Shown: positions 46,543 to 54,166, counted from the stretch's first letter. The stretch: 55,917 bases of DNA from a virus (IMGVR_UViG_3300031379_000003:1-55917); one strand, 5' to 3'. Notes: a model not told the origin generated them from the sequence alone. Translations and numbers: made by a program.

Positions 46543-46734
46543 TTATTTCTTGTATGGCTTATCCCCTCTTTGTACTCTAATTAATTCTTCATTCACTAAT
46601 CTATCAAAAAGAGCTACGATAGATTCTCCAGTATATGCTCTGACAAAGTATAATAGTTTGAATGTTTTTTCCCAGATTTTTATAGTTTGAAATTTGTTGC
46701 CTGTAATTTTGTTGCTCATAGTTTTTTTATCCAT
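46543..46734 (-). CDS. Ribbon-helix-helix-like protein
   Basis: 63 residues from ATG 46734 (ATG 46719 possible). NKFQTIKIWEKTFKLLYFVRAYTG then SIVALFDRLVNEELIR is a strand-helix-helix order like plasmid-type RHH proteins. Possibly a small repressor. No clear Shine-Dalgarno. Confidence 0.5.
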   Translation of the reverse strand: MDKKTMSNKITGNKFQTIKIWEKTFKLLYFVRAYTGESIVALFDRLVNEELIRVQRGDKPYKK

Positions 46735-46778
46735 GAGGTAAGTTTACTACATCATACAAAAAATATCAAATTAAAAAA

Positions 46779-46952
46779 TTACTTTTCTTTGAGATTTTCA
46801 CAAGCTGGAACAATCATCTCCACTATATTTAATAATGTCTGCCTAACAGTATCAAATCGAAAAGTTGTTCCAGTACCAAGTGAAAGATTTTTGATTTTTG
46901 TGACAGCGTATCCGGTTTCACTATCTTTGATTTCGATTTTAAGTTCTAACAT
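46779..46952 (-). CDS. Hypothetical small protein
   Basis: 57 residues, ATG 46952, behind AAAAGGAGG, the strongest Shine-Dalgarno of its neighbourhood. Starts with an amphipathic strand (LELKIEIKDSETGYAV) and ends in a helix (VRQTLLNIVEMIVPACENL). Family unknown. Confidence 0.65.
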   Translation of the reverse strand: MLELKIEIKDSETGYAVTKIKNLSLGTGTTFRFDTVRQTLLNIVEMIVPACENLKEK

Positions 46953-46976
46953 TGATTTTCCTCCTTTTGAAAAAAA

Positions 46977-47188
46977 TTATCTTATATATTTCTCTATTTG
47001 ATTTATCAGATAAGCCATATGGTTTGCTGCTTCACAGTAGCTACTTGGAGAAGAATTCACTAGATCCGCAATTTCTTTGAGTTGATAGAATATTGTCAGG
47101 CACGATGTAACATCAAAAGCTTTAACTAATTCGGGTTCTTTTTCTATTGTGCTAGTGGATTATCACTGATTGTTGCTAATATCTTCAT
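46977..47188 (-). pseudogene. Possible frameshifted small gene
   Basis: ATG 47188, with GGTGG upstream, reads MKILATISDNPLAQ and stops. A second frame, shifted -1, is open from there to TAA 46977-46979 and reads EKEPELVKAFDVTSCLTIFY, then a helix EAANHMAYLINQIEKYI, with no start of its own. Joining the two gives about 69 residues. No homopolymer marks the shift site. Confidence 0.4.
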
Positions 47189-47192
47189 CTTC

Positions 47193-47399
47193 TTACCACC
47201 TAAAAAATCTCCATCTTCTCTTCTTTGAGATTATCTTCATAAATCTCCAGGTCCCTCCCAATCTCTCAACTACCTCATCAACATTTCTCTCTACTATGTC
47301 CCACCAGCATATATCTTGACCCCAGCCCAGTTTCTCCGAAGCTTCATCTAGATTCTTGATAGTTTTATCCGGTATGGTTAGTTTTAAGATTATTTCCAT
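47193..47399 (-). CDS. Small conserved protein, paralog of the 273-458 gene
   Basis: 68 residues, ATG 47399. LKLTIPDKTIKNLDEASEKLG, ICWWDI and a basic WRFMKIISKKRRWRFF tail match the plus-strand gene at 273. It differs by a GWGQD insertion before CWWDI. Family unknown. Confidence 0.7.
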   Translation of the reverse strand: MEIILKLTIPDKTIKNLDEASEKLGWGQDICWWDIVERNVDEVVERLGGTWRFMKIISKKRRWRFFRW

Positions 47400-47438
47400 A
47401 GCTGCACTAATTCTTAGGCATTGGATTCAACGCCATTA

Positions 47439-47690
47439 TTATATTTCTCTCAAAAACAATCGAATATTTGCTGATTGTTCTTCAAGCTGATTAAGTTCAG
47501 ATGCTAATCTGATTTTGATAAATTCAATGAGATGTTTTCTCGCCTCCTCTATGGTATCACTATCGCCACCTATGCCACTCCCGTTCCACCAGCAATGGAA
47601 TTTCTTTTTCCGTCCATCGTTAAGCATAAACTCTCCATACTGTACGGTTCCAGTGCCTGTTGGAGTAACGATTTTAAGCTCTTGTTTCAT
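47439..47690 (-). CDS. Hypothetical protein
   Basis: 83 residues from ATG 47690, chosen because AAAGGAG lies 6 bp upstream; ATG 47714 is in frame. TPTGTGTVQYGEFMLNDGRKK looks like a beta-hairpin and HCWWNGSGIGGDS a loop; the C-terminal half is a long helix. Function unknown. The 156 bp upstream (to 47846) hold only an inverted repeat GTAGGAT/ATCCTAC (47767-47798). Confidence 0.65.
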   Translation of the reverse strand: MKQELKIVTPTGTGTVQYGEFMLNDGRKKKFHCWWNGSGIGGDSDTIEEARKHLIEFIKIRLASELNQLEEQSANIRLFLREI

Positions 47691-47846
47691 CTTGTCTCCT
47701 TTCAAAAATCCCATTTCCTCTTTAAGCCCTTTTTTAGCGCTGTGGAGCGACTTTCAATTTTTGTGGGTAGGATGACATTAGCTAAAAAAAAATCCTACGA
47801 AACTATACTGAAAACAAATCAAACTTCTTCGAAACTTACACAAAAC

Positions 47847-48062
47847 TTATACATTTTTCTTAGAATTGTACCCACGTTTTTGAAGTCTCAGCCACTTTAT
47901 CACATCCTGCTCATAAAATAGCCTTCCTTGGCCAATTTTTATGTGCGGAAAATCCTTTTCTCTTATGAGCCTCTCAAGAGTTCCTTCAACGATTCCCAGT
48001 AATTCAAGCACTTTTTTTTCTTTTAGGAAATCTCGAGTGAGGTGATCTTTTTCCCGGTTCAT
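47847..48062 (-). CDS. Excisionase-like helix-turn-helix protein
   Basis: 71 residues from ATG 48062, behind GGAG. FLKEKKVLELLGIVEGTLERLI then FPHIKIGQGRLFYEQDVIKWLR is the MerR/excisionase winged-HTH pattern (helix_turn_helix_17 type). Such small proteins regulate transcription or recombination direction. No integrase is visible nearby. Confidence 0.75.
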   Translation of the reverse strand: MNREKDHLTRDFLKEKKVLELLGIVEGTLERLIREKDFPHIKIGQGRLFYEQDVIKWLRLQKRGYNSKKNV

Positions 48063-48300
48063 CAATTTTCTCCTTTTCACTAGATAATATTTTTTGAATG
48101 TAGTCTACTGCTTTTGCCTTTTCCTTCCTCCGGTTTAATTCTTGAAACTCCTGTAAACGTTCTTTGCTTAAACTAAAAATTTTCTGTACACAATTTGAAC
48201 AAATTATCTCAGTGACATCATTAGCGCATTTAGCTTCTTTGATTTGTTGAGATAAATAATCAAACTGAAATTCTGGGAGCTGGCAGAATATACACCGCAT
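48004..48300 (-). CDS. Zinc-finger protein
   Basis: 98 residues from ATG 48300, behind AAAGGA; ATG 48330 is in frame. RCIFCQLPEF and CSNCVQKIF supply a CxxC pair each, followed by a charged helix and a basic tail (GKRSPHSRFPKRKK). Overlaps the HTH gene by 59 bp. Function unknown. Confidence 0.6.
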   Translation of the reverse strand: MRCIFCQLPEFQFDYLSQQIKEAKCANDVTEIICSNCVQKIFSLSKERLQEFQELNRRKEKAKAVDYIQKILSSEKEKIDEPGKRSPHSRFPKRKKSA

Positions 48301-48358
48301 AAATTTGTCCTTTTCTCCTCTTTTTACCACTGTCCCCAGCAGCCAATTTTTTTTAGTT

Positions 48359-48426
48359 AGCCTGCCCTAAGAGGTTGTTCTGAATGAGTTTAATTTTCCT
48401 CTTGTGCTATATGCACAGGGCAGGCT
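48359..48426. other. Perfect three-way-junction fold
   Basis: AGCCTGCCCT (48359-48368) pairs with AGGGCAGGCT (48417-48426). Inside, AAGAGG/CCTCTT (48369-48374/48398-48403) and GTGC/GCAC (48404-48407/48413-48416) form two hairpins with no unpaired base at the junction. It lies between two minus-strand genes and lacks a U-tract, so is not a simple terminator. It may be a leader RNA or a DNA cruciform site. Confidence 0.6.
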
Positions 48427-48453
48427 TGAATTCACTGATAACTTCCCAGCTAT

Positions 48454-49176
48454 CTACATCTCTTCCGTATCCGAACTACCATATTCCTCCATCACAATTT
48501 CCTGTCCTCTCATCACAGGTTTAAATTCTTTCAGCATTTTACTCAAGAATTCAGCCTTTTCTGGATCTGTTATGATCCTCACCTTTTCTGGATTAATTTC
48601 TGAAAAGGCAATTCCGTCCTTGTTTTGAGTTTTCTTAAGCTTAAAATTTGTAACAACCAATTGGTACGGCATTCCTTTAGAAGTCAGCAAAGAAATGTAC
48701 ATATCGATTGCTTTCAAATTTGAGGGTGGAAGTGTAAGTCTAAGGGGCAACATTTCATCTTCGAGCATGATATGCACCCGTTTCATGTTCTTACAAGCCT
48801 TACCACGACCATCGCTTCCGAATTTATTCTTCTCACACTCTGCACACCTTTTGGCTTGTGGCATGTTACAGTTAAGATCAGGTTCAACTCCATTCATAGA
48901 AAAACAATCAGGTGGAGTTCCGCCTCCAGTCTCATCATAACTTTGTTCCCACCAGGCATTTATTCGACTAGTGTCCAGAATAATCCCTTCAAACTTTTTT
49001 ACCTGAGTCTCATCTGGAAAAGTGAATAATTGAGCTTGATGTACGATGGAAATTTGTGGAAGTCTCGGTGTGACCCCTTCCATGTTTTGCTTGAGGTCAA
49101 ATTTAGCTTTGAGCTCTGCCGGGAGATTTTCTTCACTTTGTTCTTTGGTTGCTAATTCTTTGTTTTTTGTATTCAT
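48454..49176 (-). CDS. Conserved zinc-containing phage protein, possible ssDNA-binding
   Basis: 240 residues. PRLPQISIVHQAQLF and KKFEGIILDTSRINAWW start a beta-rich domain; CAECEKNKFGSDGRGKACKN is a zinc-binding insertion; LPLRLTLPPSNLKAIDMYIS and YQLVVTNFKLKKTQN follow. Proteins of this layout sit in phage replication/recombination operons and are often considered OB-fold ssDNA-binding. I infer that role from layout and context only. Confidence 0.6.
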   Translation of the reverse strand: MNTKNKELATKEQSEENLPAELKAKFDLKQNMEGVTPRLPQISIVHQAQLFTFPDETQVKKFEGIILDTSRINAWWEQSYDETGGGTPPDCFSMNGVEPDLNCNMPQAKRCAECEKNKFGSDGRGKACKNMKRVHIMLEDEMLPLRLTLPPSNLKAIDMYISLLTSKGMPYQLVVTNFKLKKTQNKDGIAFSEINPEKVRIITDPEKAEFLSKMLKEFKPVMRGQEIVMEEYGSSDTEEM

Positions 49177-49260
49177 TGTTTTTTGTCCTTGTATGTTAAG
49201 GTTATTATTACTTTGAATCCCCTAGCTTAATATTCACCTCCTTTATTTTTATTCATTTAA

Positions 49261-49581
49261 CTATAGTTTTTCTTTATTTAATGCATCTGCTATTACGTTT
49301 GCAACTTTTCTCCACCATTCAATATCTTTATCAGCTTCTTCGTCACTAGAAACTTTCATACCTAAATCGCAACTAAATAAAATTATTTTATCTTTACTGT
49401 TCCAACCAGCTGACTCGAATCCTATTTTATTATCCTCTCTGATTACAGCTACTTCTACTTCGTTGTATTTATCAAACTCACCTAAATTTTCATTCTCGCT
49501 TTTATCTAAAGAAAAAAAATCAAGCATATCTTCACGAGATGAATATTCTACTTTTGGTATCCATTTTGTTGTTTTCATCAT
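49261..49581 (-). CDS. Hypothetical acidic protein
   Basis: 106 residues, ATG 49581 or 49578, with GAGG upstream. Acidic, with an EVEVAVIREDNKIGFESAGW beta-segment and a C-terminal helix (DIEWWRKVANVIADALNKEKL). Family unknown. Confidence 0.6.
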   Translation of the reverse strand: MMKTTKWIPKVEYSSREDMLDFFSLDKSENENLGEFDKYNEVEVAVIREDNKIGFESAGWNSKDKIILFSCDLGMKVSSDEEADKDIEWWRKVANVIADALNKEKL

Positions 49582-49628
49582 TACCTCATTCCCCGTTCTT
49601 TTTAATTATTATCTCACTCTTTTTTTTG

Positions 49629-49868
49629 TTATAAAAGCTCTACACGATCAGTCAGAAATCCCTGTATTTCTCCATTAGGTTCAGAGGAAGATCTTACATA
49701 AATTATGTCTTCTTGCGGTCCGTGGTTTCTTTTCCAAAGTGAAGGTCTCTCTATGCTATCTATAAAACCAAATCTCTGTGTACAGATTTGACATTTACAG
49801 TATTGCCATGGTTTTATCTTTACTTTCTTTCCCCAAAGTTCTTTTTCTATGATTTCGCTGAGCTCCAT
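49629..49868 (-). CDS. Hypothetical protein with CxCxxC
   Basis: 79 residues, ATG 49868, behind a G-rich GGGGGG/GGAA segment. QYCKCQICTQRFGF is a zinc-knuckle-like motif. Overlaps the upstream gene by 74 bp. Function unknown. Confidence 0.55.
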   Translation of the reverse strand: MELSEIIEKELWGKKVKIKPWQYCKCQICTQRFGFIDSIERPSLWKRNHGPQEDIIYVRSSSEPNGEIQGFLTDRVELL

Positions 49869-50079
49869 TTTTCATTCCCCCCTCTTCTATCAAATCTCTT
49901 TCCCACACAGTATTTGCTGTTGAACATCTCGGACACCATAAAGTTTTTTCTTCGTCCACACATAATAGCTCACTGACATGACCTTTATAACCACAGTTTG
50001 TGCATTTAAACCTCAGTTTAGATTCACTCCAAGTTTTGTTAATGCTTAATAAAGTTTTTGCGTGAGATGGTGCGGGCAT
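49795..50079 (-). CDS. Zinc-ribbon protein
   Basis: 94 residues, ATG 50079 sharing bases with the upstream stop (TAATG). FKCTNCGYKG and WCPRCSTAN make a complete zinc ribbon; the tail is strongly basic (RNHRKRTLGKESKDK). Suggests nucleic-acid binding. Confidence 0.7.
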   Translation of the reverse strand: MPAPSHAKTLLSINKTWSESKLRFKCTNCGYKGHVSELLCVDEEKTLWCPRCSTANTVWERDLIEEGGMKNGAQRNHRKRTLGKESKDKTMAIL

Positions 50080-50354
50080 TAAATTACCTCATGCCCTACA
50101 ACTGTCCACGAAAAACTTTTCCATCTTTCATAAGTTGGTTCCCAGGTTTTCCAGCCTTCACGCTCGAGAGTGATGATAAGACTTTCTCTTGCTTTCATGA
50201 AATCCCATGGAACACTAAAATTTTCTATAATTTTTCCAGAATCTTCCTCTGAATTCGGACACAGACAATCATATCTCAACATATCAATAGGGAAAGGTGT
50301 AAAAGTACCACTGAGAGGTGAAACATGCACTTTGTGTGTGTAGAGTTTTGGCAT
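50079..50354 (-). CDS. Hypothetical protein
   Basis: 91 residues, ATG 50354, behind AAGGAG. VHVSPLSGTFTPFPIDMLRY at the start and a tryptophan-rich end (EREGWKTWEPTYERWKSFSW). No family recognised. Confidence 0.6.
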   Translation of the reverse strand: MPKLYTHKVHVSPLSGTFTPFPIDMLRYDCLCPNSEEDSGKIIENFSVPWDFMKARESLIITLEREGWKTWEPTYERWKSFSWTVVGHEVI

Positions 50355-50365
50355 GATTAATCTCC

Positions 50366-50809
50366 TTACTTCTTCCTAAAACCTATTTTCTTCTTAATCG
50401 AAGTATTCACAAACTCCGGTAACTCCGCCATTTCATCTTTCTTAAAATCTTTAATAAATGCAGAGAATGTTCTCGAGTTTACGGTCTCGTAGATCAGATC
50501 TCCAAAACCCTGTTCTTTAAGCCATGCAAAACCCTCTTCTTTTTTTCCAGGCTCGAAGTTGGCATAGAGATCGATTCGTCTGGAAAAAGTTCCGTTCTCG
50601 GTTCTTATGAGTTCAAAGTTAGCATCTTCTAAACTGCTGTAGAGAGTCTCCTCAGCTGCCATACGCTTTTCCTGTAATTCATCGAGGTCTTTCTTGAGAG
50701 CGCGTTCTTTTATAACAAGGTCATAAAACTCTTTTACGTGCTGCTGAAGCTCCGGGGTAGATTTTTTTTCTTCGGTGAATAATTTGGTTAGATCTTTTTC
50801 TTCGGTCAT
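50366..50809 (-). CDS. Coiled-coil protein, phage conserved type
   Basis: 147 residues, ATG 50809, behind AAGGAGG. A long N-terminal coiled coil (residues 25-60) precedes a small domain with GTFSRRIDLYANFEPGKKEE, LKEQGFGDLIYETVNSRTF and a lysine-rich end. This architecture is familiar from phage early operons next to ssDNA-binding or recombination genes, but I cannot give a function. Confidence 0.65.
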   Translation of the reverse strand: MTEEKDLTKLFTEEKKSTPELQQHVKEFYDLVIKERALKKDLDELQEKRMAAEETLYSSLEDANFELIRTENGTFSRRIDLYANFEPGKKEEGFAWLKEQGFGDLIYETVNSRTFSAFIKDFKKDEMAELPEFVNTSIKKKIGFRKK

Positions 50810-50830
50810 AATTCCTCCTTGTTAAAGTTT

Positions 50831-50962
50831 TTAGATAATAAATAAAGGGTAGATAAAATATAAAACTGTTAAAACTGCTATAAGTATCCAGACTAATTCA
50901 GTTTGAAGTTCCAATTCATTCATTTCTTTCTGTATTTCTTTTATAGCTTCTTTTGAATTCAT
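50831..50962 (-). CDS. Small single-span membrane protein
   Basis: 43 residues, ATG 50962 overlapping the upstream stop (ATGA), with AAGGA at good spacing. A polar helix (residues 1-22) precedes one transmembrane helix (VWILIAVLTVLYFIYPLFII). Function unknown. Confidence 0.6.
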   Translation of the reverse strand: MNSKEAIKEIQKEMNELELQTELVWILIAVLTVLYFIYPLFII

Positions 50963-51156
50963 ATAAATCCTTCTTTTTCTGCTACCCATCTCGGCATAAT
51001 TATCGTTATTGGTTCTCCGAATTTGTAAAAGTCAGTTTCAATCTCAATCAAAGATCTCGCTATCCATGCTTCGGTTATGCTGTCAGTGAATAGGATAGCC
51101 AGATCCGTATCGGCTGTTATTTCGCCTGAGAGTTCGATGGTATCAATATCAGTCAT
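50959..51156 (-). CDS. Hypothetical small acidic protein
   Basis: 65 residues from ATG 51156, chosen for AAGGA upstream; an earlier ATG lacks one. IDTIELSGEITADTDLAILF and PITIIMPRWVAEKEGF suggest a small beta-rich domain. Function unknown. Confidence 0.6.
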   Translation of the reverse strand: MTDIDTIELSGEITADTDLAILFTDSITEAWIARSLIEIETDFYKFGEPITIIMPRWVAEKEGFI

Positions 51157-51170
51157 TGTTCTAATCCTTG

Positions 51171-51329
51171 TTAACCAAATAAAACAAATCCTAAGCATAA
51201 ACTAGCACCAGTAAAACAGATCCAAGCTATCAATCTACAAGAAAATTCATTCTTTTTAAAGTAAGGCCAGTGGTTGAAATAATGTGCAAGGAATAATAGA
51301 AAAAGACCTAAGTACTGAATTTTTGTCAT
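51171..51329 (-). CDS. Small membrane protein, two helices
   Basis: 52 residues from ATG 51329, behind GGGAG. Hydrophobic stretches YLGLFLLFLAHYF and LIAWICFTGASLCLGFVLF flank a polar loop. Function unknown. Confidence 0.6.
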   Translation of the reverse strand: MTKIQYLGLFLLFLAHYFNHWPYFKKNEFSCRLIAWICFTGASLCLGFVLFG

Positions 51330-51331
51330 TG

Positions 51332-51520
51332 TTATTTTTTCTCCCGTCGATGTTCCGTAATCTCGTTTATAAAATCTATTACTTTCCTTGTACAAGTACT
51401 ACAAACTTCAGAAAAAAGAATTTCGCCTGAATAAGCATCCCTTTCCTTAATGTATATAGTACTCCGATTATCTTCACCTCGAATTTCCTTATCACAGATA
51501 TCACAATATGTTTTCTTCAT
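51332..51520 (-). CDS. Zinc-binding small protein
   Basis: 62 residues; the ATG directly follows the helicase stop (TGAATG), behind GGGAGG. YCDICDKEI and CSTCTRKV give a four-cysteine zinc site of the rubredoxin-knuckle type. Function unknown. Confidence 0.7.
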   Translation of the reverse strand: MKKTYCDICDKEIRGEDNRSTIYIKERDAYSGEILFSEVCSTCTRKVIDFINEITEHRREKK

Positions 51521-53134
51521 TCATTTCCCTCCCTTCTTAATATATTCAAATACCGCCTCAACCACTTTACCTTTCTCTAATAATGCTTTCATAATTACTT
51601 CATCCACAGAACGATCAGCGATTAAAAAATAGTAAGAACATTTGTTTACTTGGCCATCTCGATATATTCGTCCTCCACACTGATCGAATAAGTCATAGCT
51701 ATGACTGAGGCTGAAAAATGTCATGTAAGAACAATTGTATAGGTTTTGTCCGCGACCAAGGGAACCTGGATGAGCTACTAAATACTGGAGTCTCCCTTCC
51801 TTGAATTCTTTAATCGTCTGATTTTTAGTCTCTTGCTTATTGATTGTTCCATCAACCCGACCCCAGGTTATTGATCTTTGTTTCAATATTTTTCGGAATA
51901 GTCTTTCAATTTGATCTGCTTCATAATGAAAATGTGTCCAGATAATCATCTGATTATTTCTTGCTTCTTCTAGTAATTTTTCAAGTTCATTTAGCTTTGA
52001 GTCTCCAACATGAATTGCGTTTTTTTCTTGATCTAAGTAGAAACCACTTGTACCTTCTCTTAACTTCATAAGTTTAACCGCAGCATTTGCGGCAATAATT
52101 TCTTGATCGCCGAACTCGATAACCAGATGCTTCTTCATATCTTCATAAGCTTTTCTCTCAGTGACATTCAAATATATCTTTCTAACATTTTCTGTCTTCT
52201 CAGGTAAATCAAGTACATCTTCTTTTCGTACCGCTTCAGATATACCAGCTAATTTTCCCAGAAAATCCTCTCGCTTATCTTTTTTCATTGACCACTTAAA
52301 ATTTCCATAACCATGGCTATAGAAATAACGAGCTCTGAAAGCGTAAAAGTTAGTTCCGAATAAAGTTGGATCTATTAACTGAGTCTGTGACCAATATTCC
52401 ATTTCAGAATTAGGTGCAGGGTTGCCAGAAAGAGGATATGCAAAATCCATATTTTCTCCAAAATCTAGTAATGCCTCGGTAATTTTGGAGCGAGGGTTTT
52501 TACAGTAGGTTGATTCGTCAATCAGCAGCATCCGAAAGTCTGCTTGTTCTAAATCTTTTTGAATAGTCCTAAAAGACTCAAAATTTATAAGTGCGGTTTT
52601 ACAATTTTTTAAGCCTTCTTCATAAGCCCGTCTTCCAGCTGGTGAATTTTTTTGTTTTAGTGCCCAGAGATTTATTGTATACTTAAAACGTTCAGGATCA
52701 AATTTTTCTATTAGCTCTAACCAAGTTGTTTCAATGATAGATAGTGGACAAACTACCATAGTCTTTACATCCTTCTGTTTCATTAGCTCTATGGCCAAAA
52801 CGGTCTTTCCACAGCCAATATCGTGCCATACACCGTATCTCGGATTTTCTAAAGCAGCTGATTCTCTTTGATGATTCCTGAGATATTCTGAAGGTAAATA
52901 ATTAGTGTTTATGGCTGGTTGTAAAGCATATCCTTCTAACTCATCTTGAAATTCAGGAAATAATTTAAGGAAGGAACTAACAAAAAGCTTGGTGATTTTA
53001 CTATGCCAGATTTTTTTAGCCGGGCTCCATCTCATCCCGATGGATTTCACTTGAGAAATTATATCTGGATCATAGTCAAATTGAAGAATGAGGTGTCTAT
53101 CCTTTTTTTTAGATTCCTTGATGCTTATTTCCAT
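51521..53134 (-). CDS. SNF2-family helicase-like ATPase
   Basis: 537 residues. Residues 1-80 are an N-terminal HARP-like region; WHDIGCGKTVLAIEL is Walker A (motif I), MLLIDEST motif II, PLSGNPAPN motif III, and GRGQNL plus QCGGRIYRDGQVN motifs V/VI. It belongs to the SNF2 branch used by phages for fork remodelling, dsDNA translocation and strand annealing. It starts the minus operon directly downstream of a consensus promoter. Confidence 0.92.
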   Translation of the reverse strand: MEISIKESKKKDRHLILQFDYDPDIISQVKSIGMRWSPAKKIWHSKITKLFVSSFLKLFPEFQDELEGYALQPAINTNYLPSEYLRNHQRESAALENPRYGVWHDIGCGKTVLAIELMKQKDVKTMVVCPLSIIETTWLELIEKFDPERFKYTINLWALKQKNSPAGRRAYEEGLKNCKTALINFESFRTIQKDLEQADFRMLLIDESTYCKNPRSKITEALLDFGENMDFAYPLSGNPAPNSEMEYWSQTQLIDPTLFGTNFYAFRARYFYSHGYGNFKWSMKKDKREDFLGKLAGISEAVRKEDVLDLPEKTENVRKIYLNVTERKAYEDMKKHLVIEFGDQEIIAANAAVKLMKLREGTSGFYLDQEKNAIHVGDSKLNELEKLLEEARNNQMIIWTHFHYEADQIERLFRKILKQRSITWGRVDGTINKQETKNQTIKEFKEGRLQYLVAHPGSLGRGQNLYNCSYMTFFSLSHSYDLFDQCGGRIYRDGQVNKCSYYFLIADRSVDEVIMKALLEKGKVVEAVFEYIKKGGK

Positions 53135-53168
53135 AGTGCCTTTTTCCTTGATGTTTCATTCCTTGATG
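53114..53168. repeat. Three copies of a 10-bp repeat at the helicase start
   Basis: TTCCTTGATG occurs at 53114, 53144 and 53159 (CATCAAGGAA in the transcript, each containing AAGGA). One copy is inside the helicase gene, two in its leader. They might be alternative ribosome-binding sites or protein-binding sites. Confidence 0.6.
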
Positions 53169-53218
53169 TTTTATTTTCTCTTTCTTTGCTTGACAGAGTT
53201 TTTTACTTAGTCGAATAC

Positions 53219-53247
53219 AGTATATTTTATTAGAAAATGAATGTCAA
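53219..53247 (-). promoter_or_regulatory. Sigma70-type promoter of the minus operon
   Basis: On the minus strand TTGACA (53247-53242), 17 bp, then TATACT (53224-53219). This is near-consensus and drives the SNF2 helicase gene. The -10 lies in a short symmetric sequence (ATACAGTAT on the plus strand), a possible repressor contact. Confidence 0.75.
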
Positions 53248-53270
53248 CAAAAAAATGTATAAAAAATGAC

Positions 53271-53299
53271 TTGACTTCATTTTTTTTTAGGTTTATTCT
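53271..53299 (+). promoter_or_regulatory. Promoter of the rightward regulator, possibly leaderless
   Basis: TTGACT (53271-53276), 17 bp, TATTCT (53294-53299). Transcription would begin about at the ATG of 53306, which has no Shine-Dalgarno, so a leaderless message is likely. It is weaker than the divergent promoter. Confidence 0.5.
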
Positions 53300-53305
53300 A
53301 TATTC

Positions 53306-53824
53306 ATGATTTATTTTATCAAACAACAACGAGGTACACCCGTCAGAATTGGGATTGCTACAAATATTGATGCACGAATTCAAAAGCTTCAAGCTGGTTC
53401 TTCAAAGAAACTGCTTTGTCTAAAGATTATCAACACAGAGAACGATCATACAGCAAAACAAAAAATCTATTTATTTTTCAACAATTCAAGGGTAAAAAAA
53501 ACAGGATGGTTTACCTCTACTCGGGATATAAAAATTTTTATTCGGAATCTTAAGAATAAAGGATTCTACCATATTTCTGATATTATTTACGAGCTCTCTG
53601 TTGCAAAAGAATCTGTTAATAAATTTAAAACTAAGATAGATGTTGATAAAATTAAACAAGAAATGATTCTTTTAAAATATAATCAAAGTAGGCTAGCGGA
53701 GAAAATAGGACTTACTCGTCAGAGCATATCTTTTTTATTTATAAAACAACAAACATCTCTTTTCACGGCTCAAAAAATAGCGACTGCACTGAAGTGTACA
53801 TCGCAGGAGATTATTCATGGCTAG
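53306..53824 (+). CDS. GIY-YIG-like (T5orf172) domain fused to a Cro/CI-type HTH
   Basis: 172 residues. The N-terminus (MIYFIKQQRGTPVRIGIATNID..RIQKLQAGS) matches T5orf172/Mug113 relatives of GIY-YIG nucleases; the FTSTRDIKIFI segment continues it. The C-terminus (LLKYNQSRLAEKIGLTRQSISFLF, TAQKIATALKCTSQEI) is a helix-turn-helix of the Cro/CI class. Divergent from the early operon, it fits a repressor; the N-terminal domain may bind or cut DNA. Overlaps the next gene by 8 bp. Confidence 0.75.
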   Translation: MIYFIKQQRGTPVRIGIATNIDARIQKLQAGSSKKLLCLKIINTENDHTAKQKIYLFFNNSRVKKTGWFTSTRDIKIFIRNLKNKGFYHISDIIYELSVAKESVNKFKTKIDVDKIKQEMILLKYNQSRLAEKIGLTRQSISFLFIKQQTSLFTAQKIATALKCTSQEIIHG

Positions 53825-54140
53825 AAGCACCAAACATACTGATCTTGTAAGAGACACTTTAAAGTTTCTTAACTCTCTTTCTTTCTGCAAGGCCTTTCCC
53901 GTTTATCCTGGTCCCTGGGGAAATCGTGGAGTAATAGATATTATTTTTTGTTATCGGAGTTTATTTGGGTCTATTGAAGTTAAAGTAGGATATGATAAAC
54001 CAAGTAAACTCCAGGCTATCTTTATGCGTGATGTCAAAATAGCTGAGGGAAAAGCTATAGTTGGTAGATCCTTGGATGATACAAAAAAATTGATAAAGGA
54101 TATGGACAGTGAATTAAAAAAAACATGGATAATGAATTAA
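53817..54140 (+). CDS. VRR-NUC-type nuclease
   Basis: 107 residues, ATG 53817. GVIDIIFCYRSLFGSIEVKVG holds the D...E-x-K of a PD-(D/E)xK nuclease; PSKLQAIFMRDVKIAEGKAIVG is the rest of the VRR-NUC core. Such small nucleases cut branched or flapped DNA in phage recombination. Its 3' end lies in a tandem repeat. Confidence 0.82.
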   Translation: MARSTKHTDLVRDTLKFLNSLSFCKAFPVYPGPWGNRGVIDIIFCYRSLFGSIEVKVGYDKPSKLQAIFMRDVKIAEGKAIVGRSLDDTKKLIKDMDSELKKTWIMN

Positions 54141-54166
54141 AAAACATGGATAATGAATTAAAAAAA
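54102..54166 (+). repeat. About 21-bp tandem repeat at the nuclease gene end
   Basis: Three units starting ATGGAYARTGAATTAAAAAA. The first is in the nuclease frame; the second and third form the start of a 24-codon ORF (54125-54199). Likely slippage that altered the end of the gene. Confidence 0.75.

Noticed and set aside
48339-48430. Intrinsic terminator at the three-way fold
   Set aside because: No U-tract follows the stem on either strand.
53205-53224. LexA-type SOS box at the minus promoter
   Set aside because: Only a half-match (TACTGTAT); the second half is absent.
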